Part shown: piece by piece, positions 27,201 through 40,700 of the stretch
How the letters are laid out: each line of letters begins with the position of its first letter
Numbering within the stretch: the first letter of the stretch is position 1
NCBI GenBank assembly: GCA_019155185.1
Contig: CM032798.1
Coordinates: 7,763,501 to 7,827,500 of the forward strand
Source: Beaufortia kweichowensis
Lineage: Eukaryota > Chordata > Actinopteri > Cypriniformes > Gastromyzontidae
Length of the DNA: 64,000 bases
Direction: 5' to 3'
Made by a program: the position numbers and the translations under genes
The notes under the pieces: model-generated
Told to the model about the DNA's origin: nothing
Seen by the model: only the letters and a program-made list of their open reading frames with translations
The model's database searches: none

Positions 27201-28856
27201 GCTTAAAAGGCAGAAAGACCTGTCGGTAGCCTTCATTCGCTAAAAAAAGGACATCAATGACAATATCCTGTTATCCAAGGAAACGATCGGCACTCTAAGT
27301 CCTAGAAGAAGCACTCAAAGTCGATACCCACCTTTTTCTTTGATTTGAACACGTTGCATCTGAACACGTTGCTCTGTCCGTCTCTTGCTATGTAACTGAA
27401 GATCTTTAGATCTTGAGAGTCGTGTGATACGTAGAATATCCTGTAATCAAACGGGAGGGTGAGAAAACAAAACTAGTAAAAGATTTGTAAAAGATTATTT
27501 AAAAAAACAAAACAAACGTAACACAATGAATCAAACAATCTGTCAGTTGAACCCACGAACCCAAAAAGTTGTGTTGCTAGCACCATCCATTATGTGACAC
27601 GTAAATACTAGATGTGTCCCTTGTTTCAATGGACACTTCATAAAAATGTCATATCATTTCCTTATGGAATACAAATGGAAAACATTAACAAGAGTATTTA
27701 AAGGATCTTTTTCTGTGTAATATTTTGATCTTACCTACCACAGCAAACACAATAATTGTGAAATCCATTAACATGTGGAAAGGGCATTGAGAAACGGTCT
27801 TTGGTTGTGTATTTTGGTATGGTGCCAACAACATTGCTTAAACAAAATTTTAGCTTATTTAACAATGAAACTGTTATTGAACTGTAAACAAGCAGCACGG
27901 CAGATCACATTGTAAAATATCATGAAAACGACTGATAAATAATTAACATCAGGCAAATACAAATAACTGTGTTTGAAGTGTTATAAAATTCAGGAAACCT
28001 TGAAAATAATAAATCTACTGTATGTCTTAGACAAACAACATAACAGGCCACATGATGATAGACAAACAGCTAGACTGCTAGAAAACATAAAATGTAACTA
28101 CTTTTTTCGCTCTGACAAATTCAAAGTAGCCTTTTAAAGTCTTGTCTCATTATCTGAGCTATTAGCAAGGAGGTACTGCATTGACCAAAACACCAAAAAA
28201 CAGCAAGAGCAGTCATTTACTATCAGTATTGTCTTCTTGTAGGCCAGTGCATCTTGAAACATGAATCCAGAACTCTATCTAACAGACCCAGGCCTGAAAA
28301 ATGTCACACAGTTACACGTTACACTTATACATTATTTCAATGAAACCGAATCAACCCTGATGGAACCTAGACAACATTCACCTCAACTCTATTAACTCGC
28401 TCTGGGATACATCAAGATGCACAAACCTGGACAGACGGTAAAAAAACGAAAAGAGACGCAGCTCATTAACTGAATTCTCTTTCCTGTTGACACTTTGGGG
28501 AGGTTTGCCGCATCAGCGATTTCGCGGATGACACGTGCTGTTTAAGAGCTTTTTCCCTGCCACTTTAATTTATCAAGTCTGAAAGCAAAACGAGGAGCTG
28601 AAATATCTGCTGAGTGTAATGTAATGCAGATGCCTCTTTGCCCATCATATTATTACTACAAAAACTATTACGTTGCCATTGCTTCTTTTATTGGTTATTC
28701 TGCATGAATTTCTGAATATGCAAATAATGATGCCAATGACAAAGTTATGACATTTCCATTTTCTAGGAAGGTTCATATATTTGACACTGGTGGGATTGGT
28801 TAGATTGCTGATACATTTGCATTATAAGCTTAAAGTATTGATCTAGATTAAAACAC

Positions 28857-28896
<40 letters not shown>

Positions 28897-31632
28897 TTAG
28901 AGTAACAAAATGTTATGACCCCTGAGTGCTTATCTATAATGTGTTTTTAAAGGTTATTACAAAAAGTCACTGTACTTGCTGAAAATCATATAAATACGTT
29001 ATTCACAACATGTAGTCAAGAAAGCACTTGATCTTTTGTTGTTAAACCCAAAATTCTGTTACCTACAAGTCGTAACTTCTTTTCAAAATTATAATAAATG
29101 ACAGTGTATTTTTAGGTCCTTGCAAATGATTTCATTCTTGCTTTATAGTATTACACCATACAGAGAGTTAAAAGGTTCCCAGTAAATGTCCCATCTGGAT
29201 TTCATCTGAAAATAAACTTGCCATAAGGTCTTTTCAGAGAAAGTCTATGACTGCCCTCCAGAAATGTCAAAACTTGACAAACAAGCTCTGGAGTTTAATT
29301 ATAGAGAGAAAAATCTATCGGTGAGTTTGTCTCCCATGGCATTGATTGTTTTAGTCTGTAGGTAAATCAAAGTAATAATTGCCACAAAAAAAAATTAATG
29401 ATAATTCTAAATGATATCCAGTAAAAGATGACGTCATGTACAAAAGGTAAAATCTTAAAAGTTTATTTAACAAAAATAAACAACTCGGACTAATTTTTTT
29501 ATATAATCTTCTTACATAATTTTTAATCTTCACTGAATTTTTGTTTCCATAAGAGCACATATAAGACACAATATACATGGATTTTTGAGATTTGGCAGCA
29601 GATTACAACTAAAGAGAAATATGAATTAATAATGCCTGCCCCTTTATCATATTCCTGTTAATAACACCAGGCCAGTTTTCTCTGTTCCTGGTGCCAAGTT
29701 TCCACTCTGGGTGACAATAAACCGCTATTCAGAAAGACATTTTCACACCTTCAGCGTTGACACGGCCCCAGTCCCATCATCTTAAGTGTCCCCATACACA
29801 TGAATCAGTCTCTTCAGCTTGCAATCAAACTAACTGTAGAAGCTATCAAATGCCTCATGGGGAAGATGAGCTGCTGGAAAGCGAAATGATGATGATCACT
29901 TAACAATGTTCAAGTAATTATACACTCAAGTTTCATCTTCATGAGGATATTACCACTTAAATGATTTAAGACTTCTGGTCCCATACAAATTGCTGCAATG
30001 TATCAGTTCCCCTCAGGTCCTACAAGTCAAATGAATGTGTTTTTTTTTAAAATGAAACGTGTCCGTTTAAGAGGAAAGTGGGCCAGTGGACCCCAATCAT
30101 TTGCTGGTCTCATTCCTACCAGACAAAAATAAAAATTGTTTTGACATGTCATCCAGCTCATCCAGTGAGTCAGGGAATTGTATGGACATGTTGTCAGGTT
30201 CAAGCGGCGTATTTGAGTGAAGTTGATTAATGCGTTTTGATTAGGCTTGCAGAGGGTCATAGTAGCGCTGTATTTGCAAAGGACATGGAAGAGATATGGG
30301 CAAAAAGTGGATTTAAATCTGCATGTTTATGCCGTTTTTTCCAGCAGCTATTACATAAGTAACTAAAGGCTTTTCATTGTTCACCTTCTCGTGTAGCTTA
30401 TTGAAAACTGTTCTGATTTCCATAAAACATTTGCATTTCCTCCAGAATAACATTTCACCAGCTTCATTTTCCCAACAATCAACTGGGTGATAGATCATTA
30501 TCATAAATGTGCCCTTGAGTCACACGCTGACCCACTCGCTGGCACCTTAAACAATCGAAATTACACAGCCTCCAATTTTTTCTATTTGCTTTAGGGTTTC
30601 CTTCATGTTAAGCTAAACACTTGCTATTATCTCTAAATGAAAATGTCACAGTGTTCATGCAAATACAAAGTGCATGTTGGGTCTACTGCTTAATTTAAAT
30701 GATTGCACAAAAGGAGCTCATGAATACAAAATTGCTCACTTTAGTGTGATTGTAGGGGATTAGAATATTTATAGATCAAGAGGGGGCATTTCTTAATTTG
30801 TGGAAAGATTATTTAATCAGCTGTGTGGTGTGAATCATATGATTACCATTAATCTTTCAGATATTATCTCAAATGGAAATGTTTTCATTGAAAATGGACT
30901 GCGTGGACAGGAAGTTGAATCCCACACCTGGCACATAAACAACAACCTGTGACAACCCAACAGTCACTGTCAAATTTTAAGGCTGAATTTGGTCGAAATC
31001 CAAAACATTTTTTATTTCCTCTCCAGGTGAGTTGACACAGACTCACATATCTTCACAGTCATGAGAGAGCATGAATCATGCAAAGTTTACACAACATTTG
31101 GAAAAAATCCAAACTTATACACACAAAATAAGAAAAAATCTGTCGAAACAGATTAAACAATTACATCTGATGTGCCCTTTCTATAGCAAGACATGAGAAG
31201 GTAAAACAAGAGACATCGACAGTGTAGGAGGAAACAGGCCTCATGCTGACTGAGCCTTTTAAACGTTTCATTATCGAAGAATAACAATGTCAGAAGATAT
31301 AAAGACAGCTGGCTTTCCCTTTCACCCCCACATCATTCAAGCACATAGCCTTAATTCCACTAGCTGACCATTCTGTGTGTTTTGTTAAGGGTGTGGTTTA
31401 GCAGTTTACGGACATGCTATTACACTTCAAGATCATCACTTCTTGATCACATTCTCCTTCTTTGTGTCATAATTCTCTGTTCTCTCTTACTACTGACCCA
31501 GTAACATCTGTAATGTAACATCTACAATGTAATCTATGTTATCTAATCTATGTCATTCTATCTTTATCTATCAATATCATTCTCAATATCTCTATACATG
31601 TCTATATGTCTCTCTCTCTCTATATATATATG

Positions 31633-31663
<31 letters not shown>

Positions 31664-31670
31664 CTATATG

Positions 31671-31703
<33 letters not shown>

Positions 31704-34700
31704 GTCTATATGTCTCTCTCTCTCTATATATATATGTCTATATGTCTCTCTCTCTCTATATATATATGTCTATATGTCTCTCTCTCTATATATATATGTC
31801 TATATGTCTCTCTATATGTCTCTATATACGACGTCTCTATACATCGTCATATGTCTCTATACACATACGTCCATATGTCTCTATACACGTACGTCCATAT
31901 GTCTATGTCTCTCTATACATCACGCATCTATATGTCTCTATACACGCCCGCCCTATACATATGTCTATCCACGTCTGCTACGCCCGGCCGGCCAATATAT
32001 GTCGATCTATACACGCCCTATCATATGTCTGGTCTCTATACACTCTCTCTATACATACGTCTATATGTCTCTCTATACATACGTCTATATGTCTCTATAT
32101 ACATATCGGAATCGGATCGGATCGCGTAGTACCTAAAGATTCCCACCCTATTTTCTACATATGTCAATATGTCTCGACATGTCTATATATCTCCACATAT
32201 GTCTCCATATCTCCATATGTATCTCTATATGTATCTATATGTCTATACATCAATATCTTTCAAGGCTCCTTCATTTTGACATTCTCCACATCTTTACGCA
32301 TGCACTATTGAATAAACACACCTGTACTTCCTGCATATACACCAGACTGTACAACATAAACAGTACTAGTAGCGAGACGGACACATTTTTTAAAGTCATA
32401 TCACTAATTGTCTCCTAATATTTGTAAGTCGCTTTGGATAAAAGCATCAGCTAAATGCCTAAATGTAAATGGAATGTAAATGCACTAATTAAGAGAATCA
32501 GATTGTACTGTAAAACACCCAGTGTCTCCTTAAAGACTATGATATACTTTGATTTCCCCTGTTATAACTTGCAAACTGTTAAGCTTTCAAGCATTTCTGA
32601 GCATTATCCATTGATTGTGAGTCCACAATAAATTACTAAATGTACGCCATATGAGAACTGTGTGTGAAACACAATGACAGACAGGCAGTCGAAGCATACC
32701 TTTGGCTCAAATAGACAATAAGACAGACAGTTAATGCAATTAACAAATAGAATTGTGTTACTGAGAGAAAAACAAAATGCCTACAAATCACTGTTTGGAA
32801 ACCACTGTATTCCAGCCTCACAGGAGAATAAACACATTCACCCTTCAATTCCCTTTCTTGATGAAAAACAGATGAGTCTGCACAGTAATCACTTTTGTCT
32901 TTCTTTCACCTGCTCTGAATGAATGTATCTGGTACACAAGGAAGTAAAGTGTGAGAAAGACGACAGAAATCTTAATCTCAATGTCGGAAGCTGCCAAGCA
33001 GGTCAATAATTTAGAGTCACCCGTCCACTCCTCTGAAAGTCTCCACTGACACATCTAATGAGACGTCTGTCTGGTGTCTCCTCGTCTGGAAATCTGCAAG
33101 CGCATACAACTGTCTCCAGCCTAAGACTGATGGTGTCACCTATCTCAAGCTTGTCACATCAAACGTCACTTAAGACATACATATAAACTAATAACATAAC
33201 ATAACGTGACATAAAACTTAAAGGGATATATGAAGGAAAACGAGTCGACAAGTGTCTAGCACGCACAAAGAAAATTTAAATACTAGTGTTTGTAAAAAAA
33301 TATTGGTTGCCAAATGAATACATTTCAACAGCACAATCAATATTTACTTTATCATCTTTGTGCCCTGGGAACTGAACCAATGACCTTGGCGTTGCTATCA
33401 TCATGCTGTGCCAGCTGAGCTAAAGAAATGTCATTCCAGATAAATCTTTCATTAATCTTGTGGAAATACCCAGGGTGTGCATTGCAAAGTGCTGTAATCT
33501 TGACCGAAGAAAAAATTTGTACAACAATATATTCGATCACTAAATTCTAATCTTGTAGTTCCATATACGTCATTGCATAACGTTGATGACAATTTTTTTA
33601 AACTGTAATAATAAAGATAGATTTTCAGTTTCTATCTTGTAGTGTTATTTTATAGGTAAAAACAACATAAAGCAAGTCTTGTCATTATTTGGATTATGTT
33701 CAACTAAAGTACAAACAGATTTCAACCTCCTAACATTCAATGTGTACTTTACACCTAATATAGACTTGCACAACCATTAAAAAGATGTGATAAAGTCAAC
33801 ATATATTACTGATAATCAGTATTGCAGAGGGACTGTTATTAGAGTTCAGAAGTTAAGCCACAAAACTTAACAGGCAGATGAGTCAGTAGTGCTTTAGTAA
33901 TGAAGTATAGGCCTCCTGAAGCTCATCATGCCTTTGAATATGAACTGGAATTACATTACCTGAATGTATACATAATATCATCACTTTAACAACCATAATG
34001 AGACGGACTGAGAGAAAATTGGGACTGGATTTTAGCCATTTTTTGCACTGATCAAGTACACCTAGTTCACAGATGCATTAAGAACGTGTATTGAGAAAGT
34101 AAATTATTTAATAAATTCATTAATTTGGAATTAAAGAAATTTAAGGGACATTAAAATTGTCAACTTGCTACATTTATAAAAACCTACACATTAAAAAAAA
34201 AAAAACATTAATAGTTCGATCGATTGTCCATTTTAAGGTGTCATCTGATGAAGTGTTTAGTGTCGAAAAAAGTACTTGCAGCTACAAAGCACATGCCGTT
34301 TACGTGCATAGTGCGAGGGCTGTAACCAGTTAACACGACTGCCAAAATAAATCCTGCTTACCCGTGTGGTGTAAAAAAAGGCACCGGTATTTTCAAGGTT
34401 TAGCAGGAACCAACATGTGTGGGATATCTGAACGTTTCCTGCATTGTTTCAAATTAGGCCTACACCAATGAAATCTCACAAATGCTCTTAAGGTGAGATT
34501 GTTGGAATGAGAACATCATGTCTGCTAAAATGAATGACTTCAAGCATCCTGTAATGAAGCTTAACGCTAAACGGACAAGAATAGGCAATTCTCGGTCTTC
34601 GCAAGAAACGCTGCCAAGGGAAAATCCGCCTCTGCTTCACTTCTTTATCAACAGCGGTTCAGAGAGTTCCGTCTGTAATCGTACCCAGACAGGAAACGTG

Positions 34701-37700
34701 CGCTGCACAATTCATTAGCCACATCTCAAGCCCACTGCATGGCCTCCAGTGGTTCATTTAGAAGACCAATGTTGTGGCCCTGTTATGTATTCATGGAATA
34801 TTGGATGCAATGCTACAAGCAAAATGTGCTCAGTAATGAAGTTTTGGCAAATGGGAGCATGGGTTCAGCGCTAAACAACTCAGGTATCCATCTGGCAGAT
34901 AAATTGATGCCGTTCATCTGTGACTTTCCTCGAGGAATACTTAGAAAAACATCAGTTTAGCCCTTAGTAGGCTATAAAACGTTCCCAAAAAAGGAAAATA
35001 TTTGCGAGGCATATTAAAATAAGTGCACAAATGGAAAATTCTATCAATAATCACAAACCCGTATGGTGGTCATTACACATGTAAAACAGAAAGGAAGCTG
35101 TTTTTACATACAAGGAAAGTGGATTTATAATCTCAATCATATAAAATAAATCCTAAAAGTTGTCCATATAACTATAGCTTTGGAAAAAAAATGATATCTT
35201 CCCCTTTAAAAGCTGTAAATAAAAAATCCAGACTTTAAATCATACTGCTTTTGGTTCTGCTGTGTCCTAAGACCAAACATTATGAAGTCAAACCTGCAGT
35301 ATTTATTTCGACAGGTTGGATGGATTTAATCTGCTTGTAACATAAATACAGATTTAAAAGATTTGGACTACTGTAGTAACCCTGTAGTAACCCTGCCTGT
35401 GAAAACCCAGCTAATGTCATTTTTTTGTGATTTGTACAGAAAAGCATAATGTAATACACATTCTGTGAAAACATTTACCTGATATCTTTAAATAGAAACA
35501 CTGTTATTGTAATTTTAACATTTAGTATTTTTGTGTAAATAAATAAAAACACATGACTTATTTTCATTATTTTAATGGCTATGACTATTTTGGTGTTCTA
35601 ATCTCATAATTAGATTTTGAAACTTTAGTCTGGATTTCACTGACTTTCATAACACTATTGTGCTACTTTTGAGTTCAGCATTATAAATCACCATCCACTT
35701 CGATTGTACACTAAATAACCACTCTTTTGAGTAAACTATTTCTTTAACAGTCTGTAACATTACAGAAGATCTTACAATTGGCTGAACTACAGACGAATGG
35801 CATACAAATTCAAATGAAACGAATACAATTCCATTCAAACATTTCATCTGTGGTTTCATCACCCACTCTGCTGATGAATCGGTCTACACACAATCAGTGA
35901 CGAGCACCAAGGTCATCCTGCATCACTGCGTGACTGACGTCAACACACAACTGCAATTTAAACCTGAATGTAATTTGCCACTAAATGACAAAAGCTGTTG
36001 GGTAACACACTTGCCACAAAATGATCTCAAGGGTTCTCTTTATACAGCATAAAAGCCACAATAAAATACACCTAGTCTGATCCACTTCTGTATCTATGGC
36101 AGCTTTGATTCTGCATTAGTTCTGTGTAAGGTGATGTGCAGCCTTAAACTTTGCTGTTGTCATGACAATCACATCTCGCTTGTACTGCTTGCCATGAATA
36201 TAATCAGTATAGAATATGTAAACAACCTACAAGACAGTAAAACAAGACAGTATTTTATAAAAAATACAATTTTAAGTATGTCACTTTAGTGCTTAAATGA
36301 CAAAAATTTTAATTGTATACATTAGCTGAAAACATTTATATGTAATTATGCAAGTACATATATCCTGTTAAGATGTAAAATTCTACTAAGGACAATCATT
36401 ATTTGCAATTGTTTTCTTTAAGTTCACGAGAATCAACCAGCAGCGATTTTGTCAAATCTATAATCTGAAACTTTTGCCTCCATATCACCATATCAGTTAA
36501 AAAACAAAACTGCAGGTTATTTTATTTACCAATTTGCATAAGTAAAATCTTGCAAATTTGTCCCAGACATCCCACTTGCAAACGGTTTTACAAACAATTG
36601 TTGTAATAAAACCTGTTGTAAATGTTCAAACATTTATTTTTATGTACTTCCTCAATAACAAGAGTTTTTTGTTCATCATTAACAAGCAAAAGTGGATTGC
36701 AGTTTTAATACAAAAACACACAAAGCTTGTCGTGTTCATCCAACATCTTCTAATTAACCACTGAAACTATAAACATAAACCTAAAGCTTTAATAAACCCT
36801 CATGCACATCACTCTGCCACCAAATATTAATATATTCCTCATGTTCCTACATATGAAATGAAAATATAATACAAAAGTTACAAAAAGTTATCCAAACAGC
36901 AAATATCTATACTTATTTGTAAAACATTACAGAGACATGAATCACTGAAGGGAATGATTAAACGCTCAACATTCAGATGGAAATGAGACAGAGCTTTAAT
37001 AAGACACAGCCAACTTGACTCCCTTATGTCACTAAAGTACAGCAAAGATTTCCCATAAGAACTAACAATCGTTCCTGTACGCTTAACTGCTGGAAGGTAG
37101 AGGGATTTAGACAAAATCTTGGGAAAAATAACATAAAATTAAATTAAAAAAAGCTTGCAGGAAACTCTACATTGCTGACAATATTCATGACTGTATGCAG
37201 AGTAAGGCATTAAAATTCAAAGCTCACAAAGACAAAGCTGCCACAGTTTATGCAAGACTGCAGACCCTCTGCAATTTTTAAATATGTACATTTCCTTATT
37301 TACATCTGCAGATCTCACCACCAAAACAAGATTACTAGATGTGTTCTCAATAATAAACAAGCCTTACTCAATCAGACTTTAGAGCCAAAATTTTCACTGT
37401 GCTTACAGTGTAGGAAGTAATTTGGATAGTATAATTGTTCAGGGTGTGCATAAGCAACAAAATTTGCAATGTCATGTGCATGCTGTTGAAAATGACTAAC
37501 TACACAAGAAAGAGTGATGCTGTTAAGCTTTTAGTATGAATATGTTAGCCTAGGATATCTACTACTGTGCTCTAAAACATTGACAAGATTTACATTTAGA
37601 AAATAATATAATTGAAATATAAGCAATACTTCCGCCAATACAAATACTGCCAAAGTGCCAAATTTTAAAGCACTTCAGTGGGTCTTTTAACTTTTACCAT

Positions 37701-40700
37701 AACGAATTCCTTTTCTGTTCCCTGATTTCATTTACTTCCATTTCAAAGCTGTGTAAGTATATATAATATCTATATCTATATCAAAAGGATCGCCTACTCG
37801 GGTATCGAGTTTAAGATTTACTTATAACCTTAAAACATAAATGCACATCATATGAAGCACAAACATTTAAACAAGAACATTAACCTTATTAAGCAACGTG
37901 TGGGGGACATTCATCAAAACCAAGAAAAACTGCAGTACCACATTTGTTGGAGGACAGATTAATCTTTACTAAAACAAAAGAAGCAGTGAAGCAGTAAAGG
38001 TTTGGCTTACATGATAAGAATTTCTCTCACACCCGCCCAATTACGGTCAACGACTACAGAATGCAAACGAGAAGCTAGTAAAACAAGTATTATCGAAGCA
38101 CGAATACGTAAACAAGCATTTTAAATGAGGTTTCAGCTTCTACAATAGTCTGTTTTAGCTGATACAGCAGTGAGAGAGAATCTGAGGAATAAGCTACTTT
38201 GGTGGTCCACATTCTGAAATCGCTCTCTTAAAGAATGTGATGCCAGCAAAAGGCTCAATGAAGTGTAAATATAGAAGCAAAGTATCTGGCTGAGTTTATA
38301 TTTTGAGGCCATGCTGGTTGTTTTGTATGGCTGTCTGAATACTAGATTGCTTCTACATTCAACAACACAGATCAGAAAATGTTCCTAGTCACATCATGGT
38401 TGAACTTTCAGTTATTCGCTTGCATTTCATCAGATGTATTTTTTAACTGTTGGTAGTGATGCTCCCATTGATTGGTCCGCAGTTCGGTATTGGCAGATAA
38501 ACACATTGTGTGACTCGAAATCTGAACCAATCGCAAATCGCAAAGTACAAGTAGGTTTATTTGAAATGGTCAATTTATGTTTACTAACTTCACATGTATA
38601 TTTATTTTCAAAATTTAGGAATTTATGTGTTCCCCAGTTTGTACATGGGCTACCAGCAGCTGTGAGATGTCAGTGTTAATTTTAAAATAAAAAAATATTT
38701 TATATTATACAATACACTAGGAACTAGTGGACTTTTCTTTGCTTTTAAGTCAAATAAAGGAGTATTGCAATAAATCGTTTTTATTTTTTCTTCATAACCT
38801 CTTACTGTTCCTAATAACAAAAAAACTCTCTTATGTGTCAAGCCATCAGAACCGAACCGAACTGAAAACCGTGGTTAAAAAACCGAGGTATGTATTGAAC
38901 CGTGGGTTAACTCTATTGTTGCATCCCTAGTCAACAGTGACGGTCATTAAAGAGATTCCATGTCAGTAAAGCTTCCATGTCAGTAATATAAAACTTGAAA
39001 AATCAGGATTGGCTTTGGCTGCCTTTTGATTGTATGTTGATTTGATTTTATAATGATGCACAAAAGAAATATCCGTCTAAAAATGTTTTTTTTTTTTGTC
39101 CATACACTAAGTAAATTTTGGCCAATGTTGCTGGTTACAAACATTCCTCATTCCTCAAGTGAGTACATGAAGAAAGAATTTTCATTTTTTTTAGCAAACT
39201 ACTCTTTTAAGCCAGTAAATATACACTTGACACGTATATGTCAAATGGAAAGCCTGCAAATGTCTACATGACAATACACCCGAATAAAAGACCCTGAAAA
39301 TCAATTCTCTTAAAAGGCGTTAATGTACCTATAAACTCGTCCCACTATTTAATTACGTTGTTCTCAATCTAGTTGTTTATAACTTAAGAGCGCATCTATT
39401 GTGAACAGTCTCTTAAAAACCACACATTTAAAATAGTTTGGCTACATAAAAGCAAATAATCTGAGGTACTATTGGGACTGACAGTCAGTTACACCTGAAA
39501 AATATGCCATGACAATCTCTTCCTGCACTAAAACTTTGAGGTCACAGACTATAACTTCTTGTCATTCAGTGTAGGCTAAGGTAAGCTGAAAGTTCCTTTG
39601 ATTCAGTGCAGCTCCCCAAAGGACCGACAAATGTTAAAAGCCACCACTGAGCTGTCAGCTGTCCATGCAGCCCTGCAGTGTTTGCAGCACAAACAGCGAA
39701 CGTTGTCCCTGAATGTGTTTTTCCGATCAGCCAGATTCAAGGCATATTAACAATCAGGACGGGTGAGCTGATTTATATACCGGTCTCTCAGATGGCAATC
39801 AGCCACGCGTACTTTATGGATTAGGTGTGAATTTCAAGGCAGTGGACACAAACACATTGATCAGAGCCTGTTGACGCTAAAAAACCCCACAGACACTTGT
39901 TATTTATTATCTTGGGATTAGGCGCTTTCGTCTGGTACGTACTGTAATGCATTCCGCCTCTTGCGATCGGTGACTAGGTGTTACGTTGTTTTCCTGGTGA
40001 TACTAGCGAGGGGCACATGAGGACCGGAAAGAATTGCTACATTTATACTCCTGAATCTATATTTTTATACAATATGCAAGAACACCATGAATCTGTAGTA
40101 GGAGATGCAGTTGGCAAACAAACAGGAAGTTCAGCGGCAATACAGTGTTGCCTGCCAAATCTGGTTAACTTGCCCAGAATGAAGATATCTCCACATGATC
40201 ATGAGCAAGAATATCCACCACACAGCCAATAATACGTGACTCGTGATTACACCAGCTCGCTCTAGAGGAACTGTATTCATAAAACACTATTAGTCTGTGC
40301 GTCCTCCGCACGCAAGCAAATACACACATGATTATACTTTACACGCACACCCTTGACCAAGGACGAACTAGAAAGCTTTCATATTCTAAAGGGGCTCACA
40401 TGTTGCCTGGGAGATGAAGCATTCTGGGGCTTTTGCATCAGTGCTGATGTAGTGTTGCCTAGTGCTTTGGACCAATTCCAACACTGTGATCCTGGAAAGA
40501 ATAAGTGTTGATGAACATAATTATCACATGGCATTTAATTCCAGGGAGATTTTGGATGTTTGCTTAGTAGGAGGACATCTAACTTATTCTGAGTAGTCTG
40601 ATGTGATCACAAAACTATGAATTAAAGGAATAGTTCCCCTAAATATGAAAATTCTCTCATATTTCATTCACTCTCACGCCATCCCAAATGTATACGACTT

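Noticed and set aside
31536..32311. Three overlapping plus-strand open frames of 176-253 codons
   Set aside because: They are translations of a TATG/TCTC satellite without stops. The low-complexity Ser/Leu/Tyr/Ile sequence appears in all three frames, so there is no evidence of a protein.
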